Positions 11,233-18,819 are shown, counted from the stretch's first letter. The stretch is 64,000 nt of DNA from Roseococcus sp. (GCA_026414745.1 JAOAIK010000049.1:1-64000); one strand, 5' to 3'. Program-made: numbers and translations. The notes: generated by a model not told the origin, from the letters alone.

Positions 11233-11356
11233 GGAAGGGTCCGTCAGGTCTCGGGGCGGGCGCGGCGCGGCGCGGTCCGGGGCGCGCGCCCCGCATTCGC
11301 CCTATAGTGCGCGGACCGGACGGGGCCAAGCCCCGCGATTCGCAGGAGAGCCCCGC

Positions 11357-11545
11357 ATGTTCGAGGAGGAGCCCCGCCCCCGCCGCCCCGACAGCTTCAC
11401 GCCGGCCGCACTCGAGGGCTGGTCGGAGGAGGCGCTGCGGGCCTATATCGCGGCGCTGCGGGCCGAGATCGCCCGCACGGAGGCCGCCCTGGCCGCACGG
11501 CAGGCCCAGCGGGCGGCGGCAGAGGCCCTGTTCCGCACCCCGTGA
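11357..11545 (+). CDS. DUF1192 family small protein
   Basis: A 62-residue alphaproteobacterial DUF1192 protein: a short Pro/Arg-rich start (MFEEEPRPRRPDSF), the conserved LEGWSEEALRAYIAALRAEI and a charged helix to the end. Function unknown. The ATG at 11357 has CAGGAGAG upstream; a TATAGT (11303-11308) may be its -10 element. It is divergent from trcR and convergent with the acetyltransferase gene, whose stop is 10 bases away. Confidence 0.82.
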   Translation: MFEEEPRPRRPDSFTPAALEGWSEEALRAYIAALRAEIARTEAALAARQAQRAAAEALFRTP

Positions 11546-11555
11546 GACGGCGCGG

Positions 11556-12032
11556 TCAGATCACCCGGCGCAGATAGCGCACCGTCTTGCCGGTGCGCGG
11601 ATCCTTCCCCTCGCCGGCCGGGAGGAAGCCGAGGCGTTGGTGGAAGGCAAGGCCGGCCGGGTTCGGCGGATCGAGGTTGACCTCGACGGCGAGCAGCGGG
11701 ATCCGCTCCGCCCGCGCCAGGGCGGCGAGGTCCTCGTAGAGCGCCCGTGCCACGCCCTGTCGCCGAGCCCATGGCGCCACCACGACGCGGTCCACATACG
11801 CGAAGGCGCTCTCGCGTGCCGTGAACCAGGCGTGGTTCGGGCCCTGCGGCGGGGTCGCATGATCGAAGGCGATGAGGAAGCCCGCACCGGTCTCGGCCAC
11901 CCGCGCGGCGAAGGCAGTGCGCAGCAGCCCCTCGAACCTCTCGCGCGAGAGCGCGTTCACCGCCTCGGCCTCGGCATTGTTCAGGGCGAGGAGGACCGGG
12001 ATGTCCGCTTCGGCGATGTCGCGGATGCGCAT
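11556..12032 (-). CDS. GNAT family N-acetyltransferase
   Basis: A 158-residue single-domain acetyltransferase, cytosolic. N-terminal RIRDIAEADIPVLLALNNAE is typical of the family; the acetyl-CoA-binding motif A is VDRVVVAPWARRQGVARALY, followed by the beta5 segment LAVEVNLDPPNPAGLAFHQRLGF. It resembles the alphaproteobacterial subgroup that has 'LNNxE' near the start. Substrate unknown. Longer minus-strand extensions are shadows of the DUF3422 gene; the ATG at 12032 is divergent from that gene's start at 12139. Confidence 0.88.
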   Translation of the reverse strand: MRIRDIAEADIPVLLALNNAEAEAVNALSRERFEGLLRTAFAARVAETGAGFLIAFDHATPPQGPNHAWFTARESAFAYVDRVVVAPWARRQGVARALYEDLAALARAERIPLLAVEVNLDPPNPAGLAFHQRLGFLPAGEGKDPRTGKTVRYLRRVI

Positions 12033-12138
12033 AGGCGAAGGCTCGCACGGTCCGTCCCGACTGGGGAGCCCCGCGGGCGGCCCCCTGCGCATGATCGCTG
12101 ATGCCAGCCCGACGCCATTTGTTCTAGGGTCCGCGCCG

Positions 12139-13389
12139 ATGAGCTTCCCCTCCCATCCGCAGCGCGAGGCGCTGACCGGCGAGCTGCATGCGCGCCCCGC
12201 CGTGCCCATCCAGGCGCCCGCCCGCCTCTCCCGCCTCGCCATGGTCGCGCCGGATCGCGCGGCCGAGGAGGCGCATCTCGCCGCGCTCTGCGCCTGGCAT
12301 GGGGTGGTTCCGCCTGCGCCTGGCGCCACCTGGTTCATGGCCGATTTCGGCGCCTTCCGGTTGCGCTTCGAGCGGCACACGGAGTTCACCGGCTGGAACT
12401 TCCTCGCCGCCGGGGCGGATCCCGAGCGGCCCTTCGAAGCGCCGGCGATCGCCGTCCTGCCGCCGGAGTGGCTGGCCAGGCTGCCGGGCCAGGCCGTGGC
12501 GGCGATGCATATCGCGCTGGTGGATACCCGGGTGGAGCACTGCGGCTTCGTCACGGACAGCATCGCCGGGGCGGCGGTAGCAGAGCAGGCGGCGATGGTC
12601 TTCACCGATTTCCGCCTCCACCCTGACGGCTTCACGCGCATCCTGATCGCGGGGCAGCCGGCCCCGATGGTCGCGGGCCGGCTCGCCCAGGCGCTGTGGG
12701 AGATCGAGACCTACCGGGCCATGGCGCTGCTTGCCCTGCCCGTCGCGCGCGGAGTGGGGCCGCAACTCGCCAACGCGTCGGAACAGCTCGCACGCCTTTC
12801 GGCCCGGCTGCCCAGCCTCAACGACCTTGCGGCGGAGCGCGCGGCGCTCGAGGAACTCACCGCCGTGGCGGGCGAAATCGAGCGCGCCAGCGCCGGCACG
12901 GCCGAGCGTTTCTCGGCCAGCGCCGCCTATCACCGCCTGGTGCTGCGCCGGCTTGCCGAACTCGGCGAAGTGCCACTGCATGGCATCCCCACCCTCTCGC
13001 GCTTCCTCGATCGGCGCATGGAGCCCGCCATGGCGACGGTGAGCGCGACCGGGGCGCGCATCGCGGCGCTCTCGGTGCGCGCCGCGCGGCTTGTGGATCT
13101 GTTGCGGGCACGGGTGGCGGTGGCGCAGGAGGCGCAGGCGGAGAAGCAGCTCGCCACCCTGGCCGCCACCGGCCGTGCGCAGCTCCGCCTGCAGCAGACG
13201 GTGGAAGGGCTCTCGGTGGCCGGCATCACCTACTACCTGCTCACCGTCATCGGCTACCTGATCAAGCCGCTGCCCTGGTGGGGGCCGCTCGGCACGACGG
13301 CGGAGGCGATCCTCGCCGTGCTGGTGCCCGTGGTGGCGGCGCTGGTGTGGCTGAACCTGCGCAAGCGACGACTGGAAGCGCAGGAGTGA
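12139..13389 (+). CDS. DUF3422 family membrane-anchored protein
   Basis: A 416-residue protein of the DUF3422 family of uncharacterised proteins. It has the conserved start HPQREALTGELHARP, central CGFVTDSIAGAA and TDFRLHPDGFTRILI, a helical middle (LSARLPSLNDLAAERAALEE) and two predicted transmembrane helices at the C-terminus (SVAGITYYLLTVIGYLI, then AILAVLVPVVAALVWLNL) with a basic tail. The topology suggests a large cytosolic domain anchored at its C-terminus. I chose the ATG at 12139; upstream in-frame sequence is the antisense of the acetyltransferase gene. It ends at a hairpin shared with the repressor gene. Confidence 0.88.
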   Translation: MSFPSHPQREALTGELHARPAVPIQAPARLSRLAMVAPDRAAEEAHLAALCAWHGVVPPAPGATWFMADFGAFRLRFERHTEFTGWNFLAAGADPERPFEAPAIAVLPPEWLARLPGQAVAAMHIALVDTRVEHCGFVTDSIAGAAVAEQAAMVFTDFRLHPDGFTRILIAGQPAPMVAGRLAQALWEIETYRAMALLALPVARGVGPQLANASEQLARLSARLPSLNDLAAERAALEELTAVAGEIERASAGTAERFSASAAYHRLVLRRLAELGEVPLHGIPTLSRFLDRRMEPAMATVSATGARIAALSVRAARLVDLLRARVAVAQEAQAEKQLATLAATGRAQLRLQQTVEGLSVAGITYYLLTVIGYLIKPLPWWGPLGTTAEAILAVLVPVVAALVWLNLRKRRLEAQE

Positions 13390-13414
13390 GCTGGAGGCCC
13401 GGGGCGCCTCCAGC
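13390..13414. terminator. Convergent hairpin between DUF3422 gene and repressor
   Basis: GCTGGAGGC and GCCTCCAGC form a perfect 9-bp stem around a 7-nt loop, filling the 27-base gap between the two convergent stops. There is no clear U-run, so it may act as a weak bidirectional terminator or an mRNA 3'-end stabiliser. Confidence 0.5.
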
Positions 13415-13416
13415 CC

Positions 13417-14064
13417 CTACTGGCTGCTCCAGATGATGCGGTGCATCCAGGCCACGTCCTGGAGGTCGAAGCTGTAGTCGGGGTGGGCGGGGTTGAGGCT
13501 CGCGACCTCGATGCGCTTGGCGCTCTGGCGGCGCAGTTCCTTGGCCATCACCTCGCCCTTGCGGGTGCGCAGCACCACGCGGTCGCCACGTCGGATCGGG
13601 GCGGCGGGGGAGACGATGATGATGTCGCCGTCGCGGAAGACAGGGGCCATGGAATCGCCGCTGATCTCCAGCGCGTAAGCGTTGGGATCGCCGATCTCGG
13701 GCAGGCTGATTTCGTCCCAGGAGCCGCCGACCGGAAAACCGCCGTCGTCGAAGAAACCCTCCCCGCCGGCCTGGGCGAAGCCGATCAGCGGAATGCGACG
13801 CGCGCCCCCTCGGCCGCCCTTTCCCGAGACGCTGCCGCTGCCGGAGACCAGGGCGGCGAAGGTTTCGATGCCGGCCCCGGTTGCGTCCAGCACCTTGGCG
13901 ATGCTTTCGGTCGAGGGCCAGCGCGCACGCCCGTCCGGCCCCACCCGCTTGGAGGGGTTGAAGGCCGTCGGATCGAGGCCCGCCCGCCGCGCAAGGCCCG
14001 AGGGCGAGAGGCCGTGCTCGGCCGCCAGCGAATCGATGGCGCGCCAGATGTCGTCGTGTCGCAT
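13417..14064 (-). CDS. HTH-S24 family repressor (LexA/CI-like)
   Basis: A 215-residue transcription factor with an N-terminal HTH (LSPSGLARRAGLDPTAFNPSK) and a C-terminal S24 peptidase domain. The catalytic Ser is in ISGDSMAPVFRDGD and the general-base Lys in GEVMAKEL. Such proteins bind operator DNA as dimers and can be inactivated by RecA-stimulated self-cleavage. Chromosomal homologues of this type are widespread in Rhodospirillales, so it need not be of phage origin, but here it is divergent from the T7-like cluster and is its best candidate regulator. The ATG at 14064 is preceded by an AGG-containing leader. Confidence 0.9.
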   Translation of the reverse strand: MRHDDIWRAIDSLAAEHGLSPSGLARRAGLDPTAFNPSKRVGPDGRARWPSTESIAKVLDATGAGIETFAALVSGSGSVSGKGGRGGARRIPLIGFAQAGGEGFFDDGGFPVGGSWDEISLPEIGDPNAYALEISGDSMAPVFRDGDIIIVSPAAPIRRGDRVVLRTRKGEVMAKELRRQSAKRIEVASLNPAHPDYSFDLQDVAWMHRIIWSSQ

Positions 14065-14098
14065 ATCCTCGGAACCTTGTTAGGTGTGTCGTCAGCCT

Positions 14099-14118
14099 GC
14101 AATAGGAAAATCTTGCTT
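14099..14118 (+). promoter_or_regulatory. Candidate operator/promoter in repressor-phage intergenic region
   Basis: GCAA and TTGC flank the core ATAGGAAAA (14102-14110), followed by TTGCTT (14113-14118), a possible -35 for the rightward gene; a CACAAC 17 bases on is a poor -10. The same core-plus-TTG arrangement recurs at 15050-15069. The site is also 35 bases upstream of the repressor ATG, where an autoregulatory operator would be expected. Function inferred. Confidence 0.4.
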
Positions 14119-14218
14119 TCCGCCGCGAAACAGGGCACAACCCTCGGTAGTCGCGTCTGTCCGTGGCTGTCCCCCATAGGCATTCGTGCCTCTTTACAAC
14201 CCCTGAACGGAGTCTCCT

Positions 14219-14653
14219 ATGCGCGCTTCCCCCCGTGCCAACGCCGCGCCCGTCCTGGGCAGCCTCGCCCGGGCCGAACCGTTCCGATCCGCCGAAGAGG
14301 CCTGGTTCTGGACCATGGCCGCATTGGTGGCGCGGCGCGAGGGGGCCCGGATACGGGCCGGCCAGGGCCTGAGCCTGCGGCCCTGCGAGCCCGACGACGT
14401 GCTGAAGTGCCTCGATCGCCTCTACCGCCAGCGGCGGATCGAGATCGCCCATGCCCGCATCCTCCGCATCTGGGGGGAGCGCGGGGTGCCGCCCTGCCCG
14501 CGCCACCCGGCCGAGCGCGGGGATCACCGCCTCTGGCGCGAGGCGATGCAGCGGCTCGAGTTCCCGCTCCGGGTCAAGGGAATCGTGGCCGATCCCGCCG
14601 AACCCCAGCCGAGGGAGGCGGAGGTTCTTCCCTTCCCGGGCCGGGCGCCGTGA
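14219..14653 (+). CDS. Phage-cluster hypothetical protein
   Basis: A 144-residue protein I cannot assign with confidence. It has a compact helical region (SAEEAWFWTMAALVARREGAR, given in part; DDVLKCLDRLYRQRRIEIAH) and a conserved-looking ARILRIWGERGVPPCPRHP followed by DHRLWREAMQRLEFPLRVKGIV. The pattern resembles small proteins at the left end of alphaproteobacterial podovirus/GTA-like clusters. It is the first gene rightward of the S24 repressor, and its stop overlaps the next start (GTGA). It may regulate the cluster; that is inference from position. Confidence 0.65.
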   Translation: MRASPRANAAPVLGSLARAEPFRSAEEAWFWTMAALVARREGARIRAGQGLSLRPCEPDDVLKCLDRLYRQRRIEIAHARILRIWGERGVPPCPRHPAERGDHRLWREAMQRLEFPLRVKGIVADPAEPQPREAEVLPFPGRAP

Positions 14654-15090
14654 CGGCCAATCATCACCGGGCGCTGCCCGAACAGCGGGTCTGGATCGTC
14701 TTCGGCGGCCGCGCCGACCATCTCTGGCAGCGTCTGCTGCGCCCGGGCTTCCGCCACTGCTTCGCGGCCATCGAGGAGGGCGGGGGCTGGCTCGTCCTCG
14801 ACCCCCTGACCGGGCGGCTGCTCGCCGGCCGCCTCGACCTGCCGCCGGGCTTCGACCTGCCAGGCTTCTACCGGCGCGCCGGGTTGCGTCCCGTCGGCCC
14901 CTTCCCCCTCACCGAGCCCACGCGCGGGCGAGGCTTCGGTGTCGTGCCCTACAACTGCGTCGCGCTTTGTCGCGCCGTGCTGGGACCGCACGCGCCCTTC
15001 GCCCTCACGCCATACGGGTTGTATCGCCGCCTCGCCGCTCGCGCAGGTCATAGGAAAAAATACTTGACCTCCACCCCGGCGTGTGTGTAG
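14650..15090 (+). CDS. Phage-type NC/H motif protein (possible papain-like fold)
   Basis: A 146-residue protein starting at a GTG that overlaps the previous stop. It has GFRHCFAAIEEGGGWLVLDPLTG near residues 30-50 (given in part), then FGVVPYNCVALCRAVLG and FALTPYGLYRRL. A conserved His early and an NCV Cys late, in this spacing, recur in small proteins of marine and alphaproteobacterial podoviruses and suggest a permuted NlpC/P60 (papain-like) fold. The enzymatic role is inference. The final codons overlap the putative promoter of the late operon at 15064-15093. Confidence 0.6.
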   Translation: MTANHHRALPEQRVWIVFGGRADHLWQRLLRPGFRHCFAAIEEGGGWLVLDPLTGRLLAGRLDLPPGFDLPGFYRRAGLRPVGPFPLTEPTRGRGFGVVPYNCVALCRAVLGPHAPFALTPYGLYRRLAARAGHRKKYLTSTPACV

Positions 15091-15093
15091 AAG
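15045..15093 (+). promoter_or_regulatory. Putative late promoter with overlapping operator
   Basis: TTGACC (15064-15069) and TAGAAG (15088-15093) are spaced by 18 bases, a plausible sigma-70 promoter. The -35 is embedded in an inverted repeat AGGTCA (15045-15050)/TGACCT (15065-15070) whose centre contains the AT-rich core ATAGGAAAA also seen at 14102. This is the only AT-rich patch for kilobases and lies directly upstream of the structural genes. Confidence 0.5.
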
Positions 15094-15157
15094 GGGAGCG
15101 TCAACGGGCGAACTGCGCCCGCTGGCGTCCTCCTCTCCCTCTCCCGACCTTGGCGGC

Positions 15158-15196
15158 GGGCCGTTTCCCTCCGGGAAGCGGCCCGTCGTCCTTTTT
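15158..15196 (+). terminator. Intrinsic-terminator-like hairpin in late-operon leader
   Basis: GGGCCGTTTCCC (15158-15169) pairs along 12 bp (one G-U) with GGGAAGCGGCCC (15173-15184) across a 3-nt loop; a T5 run follows at 15192-15196. It lies 60 bases before the first structural gene and about 65 bases after the putative promoter. It could terminate the upstream two-gene unit or serve as a leader terminator subject to antitermination. Confidence 0.6.
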
Positions 15197-15255
15197 CGGG
15201 GTGCCGCCCCGGCGCGGGCAGGGAGAGGTGCCCTTCGAAGAGGAGATCCGCCCGC

Positions 15256-15507
15256 ATGGGAGGCCTGTTCCGCGCCCCGAAGCCCATCGTGGTGCCCGCG
15301 CCGCAGATCGACATCGCGGCGCAGCAGCAACAGTTGCGCCAGCAGCAGGCGGAGGCGGAGGCCGCCGCCGCCCGCACCGCCGAGGAGGCGCGCATCGAAG
15401 CCCGGCGCCGCGCGCGCCAGGGCCTCGCCGGAACCATCGCCACCTCGGCCCGCGGCGTGCTGGAGCCTCTGCCGCTGCTCGGCCGCAAATCCCTGCTCGG
15501 CGAGTGA
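15256..15507 (+). CDS. Gln/Ala-rich small phage protein
   Basis: An 83-residue protein with N-terminal MGGLFRAPKPIVVPAPQID, a strongly helical Q/A/E/R segment (IAAQQQQLRQQQAEAEAAAA) and a C-terminal GLAGTIATSARGVLEPLPLLG. Proteins of this shape commonly precede the portal gene in podovirus-type clusters. Its helix plus the 'LAxTIAxxR' motif resembles the internal virion-like protein at 21370-21810, so the two may be related. Function unknown; probably a virion or assembly component. The portal gene follows after 5 bases. Confidence 0.65.
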   Translation: MGGLFRAPKPIVVPAPQIDIAAQQQQLRQQQAEAEAAAARTAEEARIEARRRARQGLAGTIATSARGVLEPLPLLGRKSLLGE

Positions 15508-15512
15508 GCGCG

Positions 15513-16940
15513 ATGACCCCGAAGGATATTCTCGCCCGGCAGGGCCGCGCGCGCGAACGCCGCCGCGCGCTGGAGGCGGCCTGGGCCGATGCCTACGCTC
15601 ATGTGCTGCCTGCGCCGCACGAGGCCGCCGGCCTGTTCGACGCCACCGCCGCCGATGCAGCCGAGCAGCTTGCCGCCTCCCTCCTCGCGGAGCTGACGCC
15701 GCCCTGGTCGCGCTGGTTCGGCCTCGCCCCCGCGCGCGACTTCGCGGACGGCCCCGAGGCCCAGGCCGCCGCCCAGGCCCTCGAGCAGACCGCCGCGGTG
15801 CTGCAGCAGCAGCTCGACCGCTCGAACTTCGCGGTGGAAATGCACCAGGCCTTCCTCGACCTGGTGATCGCCGGCACCGGCGTGCTCCTGGTCGAGGAGG
15901 CCCCGCCCGGCGAGCCCTCGGCGCTCCGCTTCACCGCGATCCCGGTGCGCCAGGCGGTTCTGGAGGAGGGCCCCTCGGGCCGCCTCGACACCGTCTTCCG
16001 CGAGAACCGGATGACCCTCGCGGCCATCCGCCGCCGCTTCCCCTTTGCCGAGCTCCCCGCGCGCCTGCGCGAGGAGCAGGCGGACGGCGAGGCCGAGCCG
16101 CGCAGCCATCGCGTCGTCGAGGCGGTGTGGCCTGATCGTTTCGGTCACCGCTACGCCGCCGTGCTGGACGCGCCGGAACTGGACGAGCCCCTGCTGCTCG
16201 CCCAGGGCGGCTTCGCCGAAGCGCCCTTCATCGCCTTCCGCTGGCTGAAGGCGCCGGGCGAGCTCTACGGACGGGGCCCCGTGGTGAAGGCGCTGCCCGA
16301 CATCCGCACCGCGAACCGGGTCGTGGAGCTCGTGCTCAAGAACGCCTCCATCGCGGTGACGGGCATCTGGCAGGCGGAGGACGACGGGGTGCTGAACCCC
16401 GCCACTGTGCAGCTCACTCCGGGGGCGATCATCCCCAAGGCTCCGGGCAGCGCGGGGCTCACCCCGCTCGCCGCGCCCGGCAGCTTCGACGTCTCCCAAC
16501 TCGTGCTCTCGGACCTGCGCGCGCGCATCCGCCAAGCGCTTCTCGCCGACCGGCTGGGCACGCCGCGAGAGGCGCGGATGACCGCGACCGAGGTGCTGGA
16601 GCGCAGCGCCGAGACGGCGCGGCTGCTCGGCGCCACCTACGGCCGCCTGCAGTCGGAGCTGCTGACGCCGCTCATCGCGCGCTGCCTGTCGATCCTGGCC
16701 CGCCGCGGCGAGGTGCCGCCCGTGCTGCTCGACGGCGGCCGGGTGGCGCTGCGCTACGAGAGCCCCCTGGCCCGCGTGCAGGGTCGCTCCGACGCGGCGA
16801 ACACGCTGCTCTTCCTCGACGCCGTCTCGCGCATGGGCCCGGCCGCCGCGGCCCAGGTGGATGCGGCCGCCGCCGCCCGCTGGCTCGCCCGCACCCTCGG
16901 CGCGCCGGCCGACATTCTCGTCCCGACCCCCACGGAGTGA
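15513..16940 (+). CDS. Head-tail connector (portal) protein, T7 gp8-like
   Basis: The portal is the dodecameric ring through which DNA is packaged. The 475-residue protein has the family pattern of podoviral connectors: N-terminal ARERRRALEAAWADAYAHVLP, LAASLLAELTPPWSRWFGL, MHQAFLDLVIAGTGVLLVEE, then YGRGPVVKALPDIRTANRVV and MTATEVLERSAETARLLGATYGRLQSELL (given in part) toward the C-terminus. It is somewhat shorter than T7 gp8 (~535 aa) but continuous. ATG at 15513 follows a GAGCGCG leader. Next comes the scaffold gene after 7 bases, as in T7. Confidence 0.88.
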   Translation: MTPKDILARQGRARERRRALEAAWADAYAHVLPAPHEAAGLFDATAADAAEQLAASLLAELTPPWSRWFGLAPARDFADGPEAQAAAQALEQTAAVLQQQLDRSNFAVEMHQAFLDLVIAGTGVLLVEEAPPGEPSALRFTAIPVRQAVLEEGPSGRLDTVFRENRMTLAAIRRRFPFAELPARLREEQADGEAEPRSHRVVEAVWPDRFGHRYAAVLDAPELDEPLLLAQGGFAEAPFIAFRWLKAPGELYGRGPVVKALPDIRTANRVVELVLKNASIAVTGIWQAEDDGVLNPATVQLTPGAIIPKAPGSAGLTPLAAPGSFDVSQLVLSDLRARIRQALLADRLGTPREARMTATEVLERSAETARLLGATYGRLQSELLTPLIARCLSILARRGEVPPVLLDGGRVALRYESPLARVQGRSDAANTLLFLDAVSRMGPAAAAQVDAAAAARWLARTLGAPADILVPTPTE

Positions 16941-16947
16941 TCCCGCC

Positions 16948-17676
16948 ATGGAAGACAACCTCCTCGACGCCGCGATCCAGGGCGGCGGCGGAAAGCCGCG
17001 CCCGAGCGACGTGCCCGAGAAGTTCTGGGACGCCGAGCGCGGCGAACTGCGCGTGGACGCGCTGCTGAAGAGCTACCGCGAACTCGAGCGCCGCCTCTCC
17101 CAGCGCTTCGCGCCCCCCGGTCCCGACGCCGACGAGGAGGAGCGCCGCCGCTGGAGGGAGATCCACGACATCCCCGACAGCCCGGAGGACTACCAGATCG
17201 AGATCCGCCACGAGCTCGTCTCGCCGGATATCGAGGTGAACCGCCGCCTCTACGAGGCCGGCTTCTCCCGCAAGCAGGTGCAGCTCGTCTATGACCTCGC
17301 GGCCGAGCGGCTGCTGCCGCTGATCGCGGAGGCCGCCCAGCAGTTCGAGGCGGACCGCCAGCTCGAGCGGCTGCGCGCGCGCTACGGCGGGGAGGAACGC
17401 TTCCGCCGCCTCGCGCAGCAACTCTCCGCCTGGGGCCGAGCCAATCTGCCCCCGCCGGTCTTCGAGGCGCTCTCCACCACCGAGGAGGGCGTGGTCGCGC
17501 TCGAGCGGATGATGCGCGGCAAGGAGCCGGAGCTGGCGCGGGAGGCGGCGCCCCCGCCCGCCGAGGACGAGGGGGAGCTGCGCAAGCTGATGCGCGACCC
17601 GCGCTACTGGCGCTCGCGCGAGCCGGAGATCGTCCGGCGCGTGACCGAGGGCTTCCGCCGCCTCGCCGGCGGCTGA
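16948..17676 (+). CDS. Capsid scaffolding/assembly protein, T7 gp9-like
   Basis: Scaffolding proteins drive procapsid assembly and leave before maturation. The 242-residue acidic, helix-rich protein shows hallmarks of podoviral scaffolds: VPEKFWDAERGELRVDALLK then SYRELERRL near the N-terminus, the IPDSPEDYQIEI segment, and charged C-terminal helices (ELRKLMRDPRYWRSREPEIV). The position between portal and major capsid matches gp8-gp9-gp10. About 255 bases of very GC-rich sequence (17677-17932), in which I see no gene, separate it from the capsid gene. Confidence 0.82.
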   Translation: MEDNLLDAAIQGGGGKPRPSDVPEKFWDAERGELRVDALLKSYRELERRLSQRFAPPGPDADEEERRRWREIHDIPDSPEDYQIEIRHELVSPDIEVNRRLYEAGFSRKQVQLVYDLAAERLLPLIAEAAQQFEADRQLERLRARYGGEERFRRLAQQLSAWGRANLPPPVFEALSTTEEGVVALERMMRGKEPELAREAAPPPAEDEGELRKLMRDPRYWRSREPEIVRRVTEGFRRLAGG

Positions 17677-17932
17677 GCGACCCGGGCGCGCGCGCCCTCC
17701 TCCCCGCGCGCCCGCTCGGCGGGCGGCCGTCCCGGCGCAGGATGCGCCGCCGCCCCGCCCGCCCGCGCCCGCCGCAGCGCCACGCCTCCCGGCGCGCGGC
17801 GGGCGCCCCAACCCCCTTCGCCCTGCGCACAACCGCCCCGCGGCGCGCAGCGGCCCCCGCCACGGCCCCGGCCCCGCGCGGCCAACCGGCGCCCGGCGAT
17901 CCCGCCCACCCGCAACCGCATAGGAGACACCT

Positions 17933-18769
17933 GTGTCCGGCTCGATCGACCAGGCCTTCATCAAGCAGTTCCAGGCCGAGGTGCATGAGGCCTACCAGCG
18001 CCAGGGGAGCAAGCTGCGCCCCTGCGTGCGCAGCAAGACCAACGTCAAGGGCGCGAGCACCGTCTTCCAGCGCGTCGGCCGCGGCGTCGCGGCCTCCAAG
18101 GCGCGCAACGGCGTGGTGCCGGTCATGAACCTCTCCTACTCGACGGTGGAGTGCTTCCTCCAGGACCACTACGCCGGCGACTGGATCGACAAGTTCGACG
18201 ACCTCAAGACCAACATCAACGAGATGCAGGTGCTGGCCAATGCCGGCGCCTACGCGCTCGGCCGCAAGACGGACGAGCTGATCATCGCCGCCCTCGACAC
18301 CGCGACCAACGAGGCGGTCGGCACCCAGGCGGGGCAGACCGACAACGACGGCATGACCCGCGCCAAGGCGCTGCTCGCCTTCGAGAAGCTCGGCCAGCTC
18401 GACGTGCCCGACGACGGCCAGCGCTTCGCCGTGGTTGGCTGGAAGCAGTGGAGCGAGCTGCTCACCATCCCCGAGTTCGCCAACGCGAACTACGTGGGCG
18501 AGGACGAGCTGCCCTGGAAGGGCACCCAGGCCAAGCGCTGGCTCGGCGCCACCTGGATGCCGCACAGCGGGCTCACGCTGAACGGCTCGCTGCGCTACTG
18601 CTACTTCTTCCATCGCACCGCCGTGGGCCACGCCGCCGCCTCGGAGATCATCACCGACGTGACCTGGCACGGCGACCGCGCCGCGCACTTCGTCAACAGC
18701 ATGATGAGCCAGGGCGCCGTGCTGGTGGACGACCAGGGCGTCGTGCGCATGCGCTGCCGCGAGCAGTAA
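17933..18769 (+). CDS. Major capsid protein
   Basis: A 278-residue capsid protein. Diagnostic segments: SGSIDQAFIKQFQAEVHEAY at the start, FQRVGRGVAASKARNG, a region rich in conserved residues (HYAGDWIDKFDDLKTNINEM), ADEL-like KTDELIIAALDTA, RFAVVGWKQWSELLTIPEF and C-terminal FHRTAVGHAAASEIITDVTW. This is the phage capsid family found in T7-like podoviruses of alphaproteobacteria and cyanobacteria. Translation starts at a GTG (17933) with TAGGAGA upstream. A 16-bp perfect hairpin follows the stop (18786-18819), as expected of a highly expressed capsid gene. Confidence 0.88.
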   Translation: MSGSIDQAFIKQFQAEVHEAYQRQGSKLRPCVRSKTNVKGASTVFQRVGRGVAASKARNGVVPVMNLSYSTVECFLQDHYAGDWIDKFDDLKTNINEMQVLANAGAYALGRKTDELIIAALDTATNEAVGTQAGQTDNDGMTRAKALLAFEKLGQLDVPDDGQRFAVVGWKQWSELLTIPEFANANYVGEDELPWKGTQAKRWLGATWMPHSGLTLNGSLRYCYFFHRTAVGHAAASEIITDVTWHGDRAAHFVNSMMSQGAVLVDDQGVVRMRCREQ

Positions 18770-18785
18770 GCGCGCCACCGGCGCA

Positions 18786-18819
18786 CGCCCCGCCCGGCCG
18801 GCTCCGGCCGGGCGGGGCG
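18786..18819 (+). terminator. Very strong hairpin after the capsid gene
   Basis: Bases 18786-18801 and 18804-18819 are exact reverse complements (16 bp, all G/C). It starts 17 bases past the capsid stop and lies before the tail genes. There is no U-tract, so it may be a partial terminator or an RNA-stabilising/processing element that sets capsid expression above that of downstream genes, comparable in position to T7 Tphi. Function inferred. Confidence 0.55.

Noticed and set aside
17677..17932. A small gene between scaffold and capsid
   Set aside because: The only open frames are R/P/A-rich and overlap the capsid start; no Shine-Dalgarno or family pattern. Likely untranslated spacer before the GTG start of the capsid gene.
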